Source of the DNA: Promethearchaeota archaeon
GTDB lineage: Archaea; Asgardarchaeota; Lokiarchaeia; Helarchaeales; RDOG01
DNA: 64,000 nt
Direction of reading: 5' to 3'
Assembly (NCBI GenBank): GCA_011365055.1
Contig: RDOG01000008.1
Span: forward strand, 1 to 64,000
Every line of letters begins with the position of its first letter. Position 1 is the stretch's first letter. The position numbers and the translations under genes were made by a program. The notes below the pieces were generated by a model, which was not told where the DNA came from, did no database searches, and worked only from the letters and a program-made list of their open reading frames with translations. This document shows, piece by piece, positions 52,641-62,172 of the stretch.

Positions 52641-54673
52641 ATGAATAGACTTAATATTAGATTTAACATGTATGAAATCAATACAGAATAACCAATCACG
52701 AATAAGAATATTCCTAAAGATGTTTTAATTCCTCGTTCTTTGATTATCATTATCATGGCAGCCATGCACGGTAGAAATAAAGTAATCAAACTAAATCCTA
52801 CAACAGTCTGCGTGAATGTAAGATTCATTTCAACAAGACTTGTAGCACCTATATCTCTTCTAATGAAACCTAGAACGATTGCTAATGCAGCTTCAGGGGG
52901 CAGGTTTAATATGAATGTAATTGGTCGAAACACCAGAGCAATAACATAAATCCCTCCTGTCAGCTTAAGAATGGATACAATAAAGACACCAATAATAAAG
53001 AGAGGTACTGCTTCTTTGATGAACCAAATGATTCTATCAGAGGTCTTTTTAATTATATTTTTAAGTTTAGGAACCCGTAGAGGAGGGATTTCTAGTATGA
53101 AGCAAGATATATCTCCTTTGACCAATTTTGAAGCAAGATATCCAACAAAAACGACTTGAATCGTTACAACAAACATTATTAAAATGACACTAAGAGGTCC
53201 AGCAGAAAATGCTAGTCCTAATATAATGCCCAATTGTGCAGAACATGGGATGGATAATGCAATTAATAGAGTAGAGATAGTTCGTTCTTTCTTAGTATCC
53301 AACACTCTTGTTGACATGGTTGCCATCGCACCACATCCGTATCCTAATATCATAGGTATTATTGCTTTCCCGTTAAGACCCGCTTTTTGAGCACCCTGAT
53401 TTAATAAATATCCAACTCTTGGAAGATATCCAGTATCTTCAAGAATGACAAAAGCAAGGAAAAATGTAAATACAATAGGTAAGACGAGGCCAAAAGACCA
53501 AGTAATACCTGTTGTTAGAATTCCAAATTCTCCAACAAGTATTTCGATGAATACATAACCAACAGGATTTGCAGGTATGATAGTTCTGAAAAATGCACCG
53601 ATATAAGGATTAATAATTTCGCTGAAAAGAAATCCTTCCAATAATTCAACTAATAATTGAGCTCCGATAAATCCAACAAATAAAAATACTAATGCTAATA
53701 CGCCAATAAGAATTGGTACCCCTGTCTTCGGTTGTAATGTTAAATCGTTTAATTTTTCTGTAATCTTGCTTTTTTTCACATCTTTAAATTTTACTGATTC
53801 TTCAATGATAGATTTTACTGCATCTTCTCTTTTTTGGTTTATAATTAAAGAAATTGGTTTCGAGTATGAATTACTAATTTCTTCAGTAAGTTGATTAATT
53901 GGTTCCTTCAAATGAGAAGGAATAAATGCTTTTAAATCTTCATCTTCTTCTAATAATTGCAGGAAGAATGCTCTTGGATTAAAAGGTAATTCTATATTTT
54001 TGGTTAATTCTTGGAATTTTAAGAAACCATTTTCTATTTCTTGAGTATATTGGACAGAAAATTTTGATTTAGTAACGCTATTTACTAAAAAATCGTTTAT
54101 TTTTCTCTTTAATTCCTTAATTCCCTTTCCTTCAACAGCTACTGTACCATTTAAATTAACTTGAAGAAGTTCTGAGAGTTTTAGTAAATTTATTTCGATT
54201 CCATTCCGTTCCGCTTCATCCATTAAATTCAAATTCAAGATGACATTGAATCCCATTTCAATTGCTTCAATAGTGAAAAGCAGGGTCCTCCGTATATTTT
54301 TTGCATCACCAACTATTACAACCACTTCAGGTTTTGATTTTATAAGAATATCACGAGTGTTTTTCTCATCCTCTGAGATGGGTGTTAATTTATAGATACC
54401 TGGAGTATCAATAATATTATTCGGACAAAAATTACTAAATCCTTTTAGATAATTAACAGTTGTTCCAGGAAAATTTGATACTTCAGCATATTTTCCCGTT
54501 AAATAATAAAAAATTACACTCTTTCCGACATTTGGATTACCCAATAATACTATATTTCCAGCATCTTCGCAAGCTTGTGTTGATTTTTGAGGATCGAAAA
54601 AACGCTCTCTTTTATTAAATTGACCTCTTAATCGTCTTCTACGTCGTTTAGGTCTAGTTTTGGGTTCTTCCAT
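52631..54673 (-). CDS. feoB: Ferrous iron transporter FeoB
   Basis: 680 residues. The cytosolic G-protein domain has G1 GNPNVGKS at 45-52, G3 DTPG at 89-92, and G4 NLMD at 149-152. A helical linker follows to about 330. Then come the membrane regions with two Gate domains: helices near 325-350, 385-420, 440-460 (with the YGCGAMATMSTR Gate motif near 450-460) and 480 onward, including another gate region PLRVPKL and the terminal helices. FeoB imports Fe(II). The N-terminal 40 residues are very basic (KRRRRRLRGQFNKRERF), an extension absent in most bacterial FeoB. The ATG at 54673 has a GTGATTTT site. An iron-box-like palindrome lies 20 bases upstream. Operon continues with the Cys-rich protein and the DtxR regulator. 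Confidence 0.96.
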   Translation of the reverse strand: MEEPKTRPKRRRRRLRGQFNKRERFFDPQKSTQACEDAGNIVLLGNPNVGKSVIFYYLTGKYAEVSNFPGTTVNYLKGFSNFCPNNIIDTPGIYKLTPISEDEKNTRDILIKSKPEVVVIVGDAKNIRRTLLFTIEAIEMGFNVILNLNLMDEAERNGIEINLLKLSELLQVNLNGTVAVEGKGIKELKRKINDFLVNSVTKSKFSVQYTQEIENGFLKFQELTKNIELPFNPRAFFLQLLEEDEDLKAFIPSHLKEPINQLTEEISNSYSKPISLIINQKREDAVKSIIEESVKFKDVKKSKITEKLNDLTLQPKTGVPILIGVLALVFLFVGFIGAQLLVELLEGFLFSEIINPYIGAFFRTIIPANPVGYVFIEILVGEFGILTTGITWSFGLVLPIVFTFFLAFVILEDTGYLPRVGYLLNQGAQKAGLNGKAIIPMILGYGCGAMATMSTRVLDTKKERTISTLLIALSIPCSAQLGIILGLAFSAGPLSVILIMFVVTIQVVFVGYLASKLVKGDISCFILEIPPLRVPKLKNIIKKTSDRIIWFIKEAVPLFIIGVFIVSILKLTGGIYVIALVFRPITFILNLPPEAALAIVLGFIRRDIGATSLVEMNLTFTQTVVGFSLITLFLPCMAAMIMIIKERGIKTSLGIFLFVIGYSVLISYMLNLILSLFIWI

Positions 54674-55024
54674 AAAATCACATTTTTTTGTAAATTAGGT
54701 GTGCCTAATTCTAATATTCAAAATGTAATTTCGCATTTTTAAATATTTTCATATAATAATTAAAATGGACGATAAGATATTTTCAAATAAAAATTCAGCA
54801 TCTTTTTTTCAGTGGATTTATTTACAATGCTTTTAATATGTAAGAATACATGATTCTTGATTAAAATCCAAATAATTTGAAAAGCTTCAATTTAAAACCG
54901 TTGAATTATTTTATTTTTGGTTAAATAATATTTCACATTTCAAACAATTATGAAAAATTTTATTTAAGAGACTTTTACTTGAAAATAGAGAGATGATTAA
55001 TTAATAAATTAAGGAAGAAATCTA
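54674..55024. other. Intergenic region between feoB and acyl-CoA ligase
   Basis: 351 bp between divergent genes. The regulatory palindrome at 54693-54710 is described separately. The rest is AT-rich with no gene; it contains the promoter of the acyl-CoA ligase gene at 55025, near which a ttaaggaagaaat stretch could act as ribosome binding site. Confidence 0.4.
54693..54710. promoter_or_regulatory. Iron-box-like palindrome upstream of feoB
   Basis: Perfect palindrome aattagg-tgtg-cctaatt: arms at 54693-54699 and 54704-54710. The TTAGG...CCTAA layout resembles DtxR/IdeR boxes (TTAGGTTAGCCTAA type). It sits 20 bp before the feoB ATG, where it would block the promoter or initiation region. The DtxR-type regulator is encoded at the end of the same operon. 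Function is inferred. Confidence 0.7.
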
Positions 55025-56632
55025 ATGCATATAGGAAAGCTATTAAAGTCAAGTGCTAAAAATGCTCCAGAAAATATTGGATTAGTATTTGAAGAGGAAG
55101 AAATTAGTTTTTCAGAATTAAATCAAATTGCCAATATTTTGGCAAATGTATTAAAAGAAGAGTTTGATATTAAAAAGGGAGATAGGATTGCCACACTAAT
55201 GGATAATAGCGTTATATCGCACGTATCATACTTTTCACTTCCTAAAATTGGAGCTATTTTAATTCCATATAATTATAAAATGTCAAAAGAAGAATTGGAA
55301 TATTGTACTAAAGATAGCATGCCAAAAATGATTATTTATGACTCATTACGTTATTCAAAAGAAATAGACCACATTAAAAAAACCTGTGATGTGGAGTTTT
55401 TTTTATCCATGGATGATATTGAGAGATTAATTAAGGATTCAAAGTGGATTCAAGAACCTAAAGTAAAAGTAAAGATAGAGGATGTTGCATACATTTTATA
55501 TACGGGTGGAACTACAGGATTTCCAAAAGGTGTATTATTAAGTCATAAAAATTTAATTTCCACGTTAATTAACTATGCAGTTTCAGAAATGGAAAGTGCT
55601 AGAAATCATATAGAAACAAATGTTAATGCAGATAATAAAAATATTGAAGAATTATTTGATGAAAGCAATGTGGTCTTAACATCACTCCCGATTTTTCATA
55701 TAGCTGCATTAGCTGGGGTTCTTGCAGCAATGATTGCAAGATATCCATTGATATTAATGGCCCGATTTGATAAAGAGAAATTCCTCAGGTATATCGAAAA
55801 ATATAAAGTTACTAACGTTTTAATCGTGCCTACTATCTTCCAATATCTACTTGAGGATAAAGAATATCTAAAAAAATTCGATCTTTCAAGCTTAAAAACA
55901 ATAATGTATGGAGCATCACCTGTATCCCCAACAACACTGCTCGAGGCATTAAGAACATTTAAAGGCATAAATTTTATTCAAATCTTTGCACAAACAGAAT
56001 CTTCACCAAGTATAACGCGACTTGGACCTTCAGATCATATAAAAGCTTTAGAAAATCCCGATCTCTTAAAGAGCGCAGGAAAAGCAGTAAAAGATGTTGA
56101 AATAAAGATTGTTGATCCTGAGACGGATGAAGAATTAGGAAGAGGTCAAGTTGGGGAAGTTTGTGCAAGGGGACCAGGGGTAATGAAAGGATATTGGAAT
56201 CAACCATTAAAGACTGAAGAAACCTTAAAGGGAGGATGGTTACATACAGGCGATCTTGGAAAATTAGATGAAGAGGGTTATTTATTCATTGTAGATCGTT
56301 GTAAAGACATGATCGTGAGTGGTGGAGAAAATATTTATCCAAAGGAAGTAGAAAATGTCATATATAAGTTACCAGAAGTCAAATTATGTGCAGTTATCGG
56401 AGCACCTGATCCAAAATGGCAAGAACGGGTTGTAGCGTATGTCGTACCAAAAGATGGAAGTAATTTGAAAGAAAATGATATAATAAACTATTGTAAGGAA
56501 CATCTTGCAAGGTATAAAGCACCAAAAGAAGTTATTTTTAAGGATGAATTACCCTTATCGCCACAAGGAAAAATCTTAAAACGTGTATTAAAGGACATGC
56601 TTTGGGAAGGAAGGGAAAGAAGAATAGTTTGA
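55025..56632 (+). CDS. AMP-forming acyl-CoA synthetase (long-chain type)
   Basis: 535 residues. ATP/AMP motif YTGGTTGFPKGV near 157-168; A5-like IFAQTESSPS near 320; ARGPGVMKGYW near 380; the hinge motif GWLHTGDLG near 402; DRCKDMIVSGGENIYPKEVE near 420; and the catalytic lysine motif PLSPQGKILKR near 515. It activates a fatty or aromatic acid to its CoA thioester via an acyl-adenylate. Substrate length cannot be read. It is convergent with the ADP-forming acyl-CoA synthetase at 56784. Start ATG at 55025 follows a ttaaggaag stretch. Confidence 0.93.
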   Translation: MHIGKLLKSSAKNAPENIGLVFEEEEISFSELNQIANILANVLKEEFDIKKGDRIATLMDNSVISHVSYFSLPKIGAILIPYNYKMSKEELEYCTKDSMPKMIIYDSLRYSKEIDHIKKTCDVEFFLSMDDIERLIKDSKWIQEPKVKVKIEDVAYILYTGGTTGFPKGVLLSHKNLISTLINYAVSEMESARNHIETNVNADNKNIEELFDESNVVLTSLPIFHIAALAGVLAAMIARYPLILMARFDKEKFLRYIEKYKVTNVLIVPTIFQYLLEDKEYLKKFDLSSLKTIMYGASPVSPTTLLEALRTFKGINFIQIFAQTESSPSITRLGPSDHIKALENPDLLKSAGKAVKDVEIKIVDPETDEELGRGQVGEVCARGPGVMKGYWNQPLKTEETLKGGWLHTGDLGKLDEEGYLFIVDRCKDMIVSGGENIYPKEVENVIYKLPEVKLCAVIGAPDPKWQERVVAYVVPKDGSNLKENDIINYCKEHLARYKAPKEVIFKDELPLSPQGKILKRVLKDMLWEGRERRIV

Positions 56633-56783
56633 TTAATTTTCATATTTTAATGATAATATTTTACGTTTTTAATAAAATTTAACGTGTTTTATTGTCCGGA
56701 ACGGTATAATACAAAAATTTTGAATAAAATATTCTCTCAGATCCAACAAATTATCTGAACTGTAGCGAAAAAATTGCGTAATC

Positions 56784-58196
56784 TTAGTTTTTTTGATTTA
56801 TGATTAGACCAAAATCAATAAAATGAGATAATGATTTAATTGCTTCACCTACTGATTCATACATCGGAATGCATGTATCTTGAAATAACTTACTAGTCTC
56901 ATCAAATTTCTTATAATTCCCAAACATTTGTAAACCAACTAAGGGTTTTTTATATTTATTATAGATGCGAGTTATTTCTTTATGTATCTCTTCAAAATTT
57001 CGGAGAATTCCGGGGATCGTGAAGAGTAGTCCGCTTAAGTTGGGGGCGGATAATGCAGTCTCCATGCAAGTATAAAAAGCTTCTTTCCCATTTCTTTCGA
57101 AGGCAGGCCATGCATCAATTGGTATTTCAGAATCAGGTTTCATCCAAGGAGGATATACTGCTGCCATTTTTTCCAAAGCCTCTTTTGAAAATTTTGCCAT
57201 TTTTAGCCCATATCGTTCAACATTATCGGTAAAAATTACACCAGTTCCTCCAGAAAACGTGAGAAGTGAGATTTCTCTTGTCGAGGGAGGTGGAACATTA
57301 TTTTTTAGAAAATAAGAAAATAACTTCAGATCATTTGTTAATTCGGAAAAATCATTTACTTGAATAATTCCTGATTGTTTAGCTAGCGAGTCAAAAATTT
57401 TTGCATCTTCCGCAATTGAACCTGTATGCGATCTTGCAGCTTTTTTACCTAATGCTGATCGCCCACCTTTAATTAGCAAAATTGGCTTTTTCTTTTCTTT
57501 TACAACGGATTTAGATACTTCCATAAATTTTCTTGGATTTCTAATAGTCTCCAAATACATTCCGATAACTTGCGTGTTAATATCTTCTTTTAAAATTTCT
57601 AAACAATCTAATGCACTAACATCTATTTGATTACCAACAGTAAATACTTTGGAGAAACCAAGTTCTCCCTTTGTTCTAAGGCGTTCAAAATACCCACCCA
57701 GAAACATTCCGCTTTGAGAAATCAATCCAATATTCTCTTTCTTATATTCTCGTATATACATGAAAGTTGTGGTAAAATCAGTTTCAGAATCAAGATATCC
57801 CATGCAATTTGCACCCCAAACACGAATTCCATTTTCTTGTGCTAATTTTTTTACTTTTACTTGTATTTCCTCACCGACATTACCAACTTCGGAAAATCCT
57901 GCGGACTCAATTAGAACAGCTTTGATACCTTTTTCGATTACCTCATTCATGCTAGTAATGATTTGACTAGGTGGAATGAAGAAAATAGCTAAATCAATAT
58001 CATAGGGAATATCTAAAAGTGATTTATAGCATTTTAAACCCATTATTTCGTCTGCTTTTGGATTAATTAGATATATTTCAATTTCATTTCTTTTTTCGTA
58101 TAAATTTCTTAAAATTGCATGCCCACCTTTTATGGGATTTCTTGACGCACCCAATAATGCAATTGAACGGGGTTTTAAAAACAGATCATACCACAT
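56784..58196 (-). CDS. ADP-forming acyl-CoA synthetase, alpha-type (CoA-binding) subunit
   Basis: 470 residues. It starts with the CoA-binding domain (PRSIALLGASRNPIKGGHAIL near 8-28), continues with the succinyl-CoA-ligase-like middle (VWGANCMGYLD near 138, LISQSGMFLGGY near 168), and carries the phosphohistidine in RSHTGS near 260. This is the alpha half of the NDP-forming acyl-CoA synthetase family (Acd/ACS). The ATP-grasp half (beta) is missing: no fused domain and no adjacent gene encodes it. The enzyme makes ATP or ADP while converting acyl-CoA to acid in peptide- and sugar-fermenting archaea; a beta subunit must come from elsewhere if it is active. Start ATG at 58196. Confidence 0.88.
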   Translation of the reverse strand: MWYDLFLKPRSIALLGASRNPIKGGHAILRNLYEKRNEIEIYLINPKADEIMGLKCYKSLLDIPYDIDLAIFFIPPSQIITSMNEVIEKGIKAVLIESAGFSEVGNVGEEIQVKVKKLAQENGIRVWGANCMGYLDSETDFTTTFMYIREYKKENIGLISQSGMFLGGYFERLRTKGELGFSKVFTVGNQIDVSALDCLEILKEDINTQVIGMYLETIRNPRKFMEVSKSVVKEKKKPILLIKGGRSALGKKAARSHTGSIAEDAKIFDSLAKQSGIIQVNDFSELTNDLKLFSYFLKNNVPPPSTREISLLTFSGGTGVIFTDNVERYGLKMAKFSKEALEKMAAVYPPWMKPDSEIPIDAWPAFERNGKEAFYTCMETALSAPNLSGLLFTIPGILRNFEEIHKEITRIYNKYKKPLVGLQMFGNYKKFDETSKLFQDTCIPMYESVGEAIKSLSHFIDFGLIINQKN

Positions 58197-58535
58197 GTAT
58201 AAATCAATTTTCTTTATAAATAAAATTTTTTTGAATTACATTTATAAGTTGAACCATTCAATAACAAACGATAAAAATTTTTGGTTATAATTCTTATCAA
58301 ACATGTTACACCAAAATTTAGTTAACGAGTCATTTCCGTTCAATCTTCTAAAAAAATAGTTGGTAAAGAGAAAATATTTGTTTATTAAACTAAAAGAATA
58401 TTTTTATTCCTTTAATTTTATTTTTGAATTATCAATTTTTACCTTTGGTTATAATATCACTTTTAATTTGATTTTCCTTTCTGAGAAAATGTAATATTTT
58501 TATTAAAAATAACGAGAACATAAAAAAAAGGAAAT
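58197..58535. other. Intergenic region, nothing clear
   Basis: 339 AT-rich bases between the acyl-CoA synthetase start and the end of the secreted-protein gene. No gene, tRNA fold or strong repeat was seen. It must contain the promoter of the leftward acyl-CoA synthetase gene. Confidence 0.4.
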
Positions 58536-59339
58536 TTAAGGTTCAAATTTAAACCTAATTTTATTTTTTCTCCACAAATATAGTGTCATTATAATTCCAA
58601 TTGTCAATGCAATAAAAATAAACTCAAAACCAGGAATTGGTGTTGAATTTGTCGTAATCCAACTTGCAGAAATCATGTACCCTTCTTCTTTAAGTTGCCA
58701 AGTATTGGTCTCATTATTCCATTTATATATTTTAGATGAAATAGTAACATATTTTGAAGTATCAAATACTAATTCATATTTTTGCGAAATGTTAGTAGCT
58801 CCATCACCGTTGGTTTTTCCATTCCAATAAGTCCATGTTGTTCCACTAACCCGAGAATTATTTATACCTAAAATACCAAGTTGAAAGTATATAGACAAAT
58901 TATTTTTCGTGAAATTAGTACATGCAACAGGATATACTAATGAAGGCATTATTCCGAATGAAAATAGTCCACCTCCACTTAATCCAAGCCAGTTAGTATT
59001 AGTGGCGTTGAATATTGCAGGATTACTATTAGCTACAATTAATTTCCATGTCATATTAGTTATGTTAGCCGAAAAAAGATCAGCCCAGATAGCATCTACC
59101 CAATACCATTGTCCGCCATAATTAATATATGATTCATTTATATCATTCACTTGATACTTTGTATAATTGCCTTCCGATTGAGGTATCGTTAAGCTTTTTG
59201 CAGTATACATAACCCACCAATCACCAACAGCCAGACCAAAAGAATTTTGATATGTTGCGTTTGTAGGGTTTACAACCAATGTTCCTATACAAAAACTTAG
59301 AAGGAGAAAAATTGTTAGGCAACCTAGCTTCTTTTTCAT
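58536..59339 (-). CDS. Secreted protein with PGF-like C-terminal anchor
   Basis: 267 residues. A signal peptide is at about 1-28 (basic MKKKLG, hydrophobic CLTIFLLLSFCIGTLVV, then polar). The body is beta-rich with several N-x-S/T glycosylation-type sites (NATYQNS, NITNMTW, NATNTNW) and tryptophans; no domain is recognised. The C-terminus has TPIPGFEFIFIALTIG, a hydrophobic helix, then the basic RKNKIRFKFEP. The PGF motif followed by a helix and basic end is the archaeal PGF-CTERM-type sorting signal for surface attachment by an archaeosortase; none is encoded in the window. Predicted to lie on the cell surface. Function unknown. Confidence 0.75.
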   Translation of the reverse strand: MKKKLGCLTIFLLLSFCIGTLVVNPTNATYQNSFGLAVGDWWVMYTAKSLTIPQSEGNYTKYQVNDINESYINYGGQWYWVDAIWADLFSANITNMTWKLIVANSNPAIFNATNTNWLGLSGGGLFSFGIMPSLVYPVACTNFTKNNLSIYFQLGILGINNSRVSGTTWTYWNGKTNGDGATNISQKYELVFDTSKYVTISSKIYKWNNETNTWQLKEEGYMISASWITTNSTPIPGFEFIFIALTIGIIMTLYLWRKNKIRFKFEP

Positions 59340-59596
59340 TTAAAATCCCTCGATATATTCCAAAGTAATGGTGTTTAACATTAAATAATAACATATAAAA
59401 AAGTATTGTGAGCCTAAAACTTGACAAAATTTTTAATTTTATTATTATTGAGAAAAATTATGTTTTAATTATAAAGATAAATGCAATTTTCGGAAAAAAT
59501 ATATTTAATTTTTGAAAAAGATTGAAATATTTTGAGTATTTCACATTCTATTTGAGATTATATATGATTCACCTCAATTTATTTAGTTAAATTAGG

Positions 59597-60493
59597 ATGA
59601 AAAAAGACATGTCGGAAGAATATGTAGTAATACGTAACGAAATTTATTATTCTTCAAAACACACGCTAAATCTAGGTGGATTAAAAATTAAAGATATCGC
59701 AGAAATTGAGGGGTTGGATAATTGTCCAAATTTAGAAGTTTTAAGATTAAATGAAAATGAAATTACAGAAATAAAGGGTTTGGATTCCTTATCGAATCTT
59801 CAATTCCTTAATTTCAGTCAAAATAAAATCACAGAAATCAAAGGATTAAATAATTTACGTTGTCTTAAAAATCTAGATTTAAGTTTTAATCAGATAAAAA
59901 ATATTGAAGGTTTAGATAATTTATTAAATTTAGAATATCTTACATTAGATTCTAATCAAATTGAAGAGATTAAAGGATTAGAAAATCTATCAAAACTAAA
60001 ATGGTTATCATTATATGAAAATCCAATAAAAAATGAGCATCAAAAATTATTAGACATGGATACATCTCTAATTATCGATTATTTAAAATCCCAAATAACC
60101 GAGTGGAAGAACTCAATAATCAAATTTTTCTGTATTCATTCTGAAAGGAGTGTAAATCTCTATTATCGAGATTTTCAAGAAGATCAGACCATAGATGAAG
60201 ATTTATTTGCAGGTGGAATTTCAGGCATTATGACTCTCATAAAAGAAATGACAAAAAGTAATAAAAATATGAAGGTTATCGATCAAGAAGATAAAAAGAT
60301 TTTATTAGAGTCAGGAAAATATGTGACTTGTATATTGATAAGTAACCTGAACTTGGAAATTTTAAATCAGAAATTATTAAATATTTGCTTTGATATCGAA
60401 TCAAAATACGATGAAGAGCTCTCAAATTTTATGGGAAGGCGTGACCAATTATCCCATGGAATCGGAGAAATAGTAAATAAATATTTTGAATAA
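59597..60493 (+). CDS. Leucine-rich repeat protein with sensor-like C-terminal domain
   Basis: 298 residues. Residues about 25-155 hold about five to six 22-residue SDS22-type leucine-rich repeats (pattern L-x2-L-x-x-L-x-L-x-x-N-x-I-x-x-I-x-G-L). Residues about 170-298 are a second domain with IIKFFCIHSERSVNLYYRDF, LFAGGISGIMTLIKEM, KILLESGKYVTCILI and LSNFMGRRDQLSHGIGE elements. These align well with the C-terminus of the winged-helix regulator at 13982 and are like longin/roadblock-type sensor modules of Asgard archaea (inference). Start ATG at 59597 follows ttagg. In eukaryotes SDS22-like LRRs bind phosphatases or GTPase regulators; here the partner is unknown. Confidence 0.8.
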   Translation: MKKDMSEEYVVIRNEIYYSSKHTLNLGGLKIKDIAEIEGLDNCPNLEVLRLNENEITEIKGLDSLSNLQFLNFSQNKITEIKGLNNLRCLKNLDLSFNQIKNIEGLDNLLNLEYLTLDSNQIEEIKGLENLSKLKWLSLYENPIKNEHQKLLDMDTSLIIDYLKSQITEWKNSIIKFFCIHSERSVNLYYRDFQEDQTIDEDLFAGGISGIMTLIKEMTKSNKNMKVIDQEDKKILLESGKYVTCILISNLNLEILNQKLLNICFDIESKYDEELSNFMGRRDQLSHGIGEIVNKYFE

Positions 60494-60497
60494 TATT

Positions 60498-60758
60498 CTA
60501 CTCTTTTGCGTAATAAATCGTCCCTTCCAACGCAAAAATATAATCTTTTTTACGTTTATTTATAGCTTTTACTCCTAAAATTCCTGCAACTCTAATTAAT
60601 TCGGTGGTACTTTCAAATTCGATCCACATTTTCCCTCTTGGAAGATGATCAGTACTACTATTTCCTTGACTATCCGAATATCTAATGGGTACTCCTTTAC
60701 TTATGAAATCATTTTTTGATTGTCCCATCATGTCTTTACATTCAATTATTTCAACCAT
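60498..60758 (-). CDS. Small hypothetical protein
   Basis: 86 residues from the ATG at 60758, with a GGTGA site six bases upstream (a GTG at 60767 is the alternative). Beta-alpha pattern: VEIIECKDM, PRGKMWIEFESTTELIRVAGILGVKAI, DYIFALEGTIYYAKE. No family is recognised. It is the last gene of a leftward run with the zinc-ribbon protein (10 bp away) and SurE. Probably a small soluble protein. Confidence 0.6.
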   Translation of the reverse strand: MVEIIECKDMMGQSKNDFISKGVPIRYSDSQGNSSTDHLPRGKMWIEFESTTELIRVAGILGVKAINKRKKDYIFALEGTIYYAKE

Positions 60759-60768
60759 ATAATTCACC

Positions 60769-60975
60769 CTAATCTTCTTTTTTTAAGCCTCTAAAATTTA
60801 TTGGCATTTTATAAAATACTAAATTTTTATCATGGTTTTGATTTTTGCAACTTCTACACAACCAAGTATCAGGAAATAATTCGATCCATTCAATAAAAAA
60901 ATGTATATTTTTCTTAAAATTTTCAGGTTTTTCAACCTTTCCACAGGAGACGCACTTAATTTCTTTATTTTCCAT
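60769..60975 (-). CDS. Small zinc-ribbon-type protein
   Basis: 68 residues with two CxxC pairs, CVSC near 8-11 and CRSC near 40-43, held apart by an aromatic helix (NIHFFIEWIELFPDTW). This is the layout of a small zinc-binding domain. It follows SurE by 12 bp and precedes the 86-residue protein by 10 bp, so it is part of the same transcript. No specific family is recognised. Confidence 0.65.
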   Translation of the reverse strand: MENKEIKCVSCGKVEKPENFKKNIHFFIEWIELFPDTWLCRSCKNQNHDKNLVFYKMPINFRGLKKED

Positions 60976-60987
60976 CTAAATACAACC

Positions 60988-61833
60988 TCACAATATTTTT
61001 TTAAAATATTCAGCTAATTTTTCTACATCACCACTTAAATCAAGCATGATTGGAGTTATAGATATTGAATTTTTAATAAATGTACTGTGTATATCCGTTC
61101 CCTTTATAAATTGATATTTTCCACCTCTTGCAAATCTATTGAAAATGTAATAATCTTCTTTTTCATCGTCAATCTTTTTGAATACATTTCCGTAATGTGC
61201 TCGAGATACGGAAGTAATATGAATCTCTGAATCAAGAGTTGCCTCACTAGGAACGTTAATGTTGATTAAATCAGTTTTTGGAGGTAAATTAGGATTCTCT
61301 AAAACAAAATCAGCAATTTTTTTAGTAATTTTCGCAGCCACATTAAAATCTTCCTTTTTTAGATTTTTATTTATATGTAAATCTGCTTTTTTATCTTTCA
61401 TGATTTTAATGTCTTTTTTAAGAGGATTTAATAACAAGCTCACTGCAATGGATTTGATACCTAAAAAGCTTGCTTCCATCGCAGCTCCCACTGTAGCTGA
61501 GGAAAGTATGAAAGAATTGCCGATATTCGCTCCAAAATTTATCCCAGAAATCACTAAATCTGGTAATTCTTCACATACGTGAAAGCAGCCAATCAACACG
61601 CAATCGGCAGGTGTTCCTTCAAGAGCATGTAAAATTAGATCATCTTTAGATATTATTTGATGTTTAACTTTTATGTGACTTGAAACTGATTTACCTCTCC
61701 AGCTATTTTCATATTTTGGAGCAATTATTTTTAGATCATAATGTTCTTTATCTGAAAATTCATCGATTAAAGCACATAATCCTGGAGACGAAATACCATC
61801 ATCGTTTGTTATTAATAATTTATGTTTTTTCAA
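60988..61833 (-). CDS. surE: 5'/3'-nucleotidase SurE
   Basis: 281 residues. The NDDG metal-binding motif is at 10-13 (LITNDDGISSPG), followed by APKYENSWRGKSVS, and the ISGINFGANIGN motif near 95-106, all conserved in SurE. The enzyme dephosphorylates nucleoside 5'/3'-monophosphates in the cytosol in a divalent-metal-dependent way. Its start overlaps the end of the cupin gene by four bases (ATGA), so they are translationally coupled. A loop near 130-150 (KKDIKIMKDKKADLHINKNLKKED) is longer than in bacterial SurE. Confidence 0.95.
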   Translation of the reverse strand: MKKHKLLITNDDGISSPGLCALIDEFSDKEHYDLKIIAPKYENSWRGKSVSSHIKVKHQIISKDDLILHALEGTPADCVLIGCFHVCEELPDLVISGINFGANIGNSFILSSATVGAAMEASFLGIKSIAVSLLLNPLKKDIKIMKDKKADLHINKNLKKEDFNVAAKITKKIADFVLENPNLPPKTDLININVPSEATLDSEIHITSVSRAHYGNVFKKIDDEKEDYYIFNRFARGGKYQFIKGTDIHSTFIKNSISITPIMLDLSGDVEKLAEYFKKIL

Positions 61834-62150
61834 ATATAATCATCTCTTTTTGGAACAAACGAATCAATGACAATAGAATTTTCTAGTATCTTTGCTCCGT
61901 GCGGAATATTTGCCTGACATATATATGAATCACCAGATTCAAGAAGATATTTTGAGTCACCTTCCCAAAATTCTAATTTTCCCTTAACGACATATCCAGC
62001 TTGTACATGAGAATGTGAATGCATGGGTAAAATTGCTCCTTTTTCCAATCTAAAATGAACCAACATTAATTGATCTTGATGTGCCATGGTCGTACGATAT
62101 ATTCCATCAATCATCTTTATTTCTTTTTTTCCTTTTTTACTCACTTTCAT
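61830..62150 (-). CDS. Cupin-domain protein
   Basis: 106 residues forming one cupin barrel: metal-binding HSHSH at 44-48 (PMHSHSHVQAGYVVKG with Q and Y), and the second motif PHG at 83-85 (IPHGAKI). The metal is likely Fe, Mn or Ni; substrate unknown. The basic N-terminus (KVSKKGKKEIK) is not part of the barrel. It overlaps the SurE start by four bases. Cytoplasmic. Confidence 0.88.
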   Translation of the reverse strand: MKVSKKGKKEIKMIDGIYRTTMAHQDQLMLVHFRLEKGAILPMHSHSHVQAGYVVKGKLEFWEGDSKYLLESGDSYICQANIPHGAKILENSIVIDSFVPKRDDYI

Positions 62151-62172
62151 CTAAAATCATCTTGTAAATACA

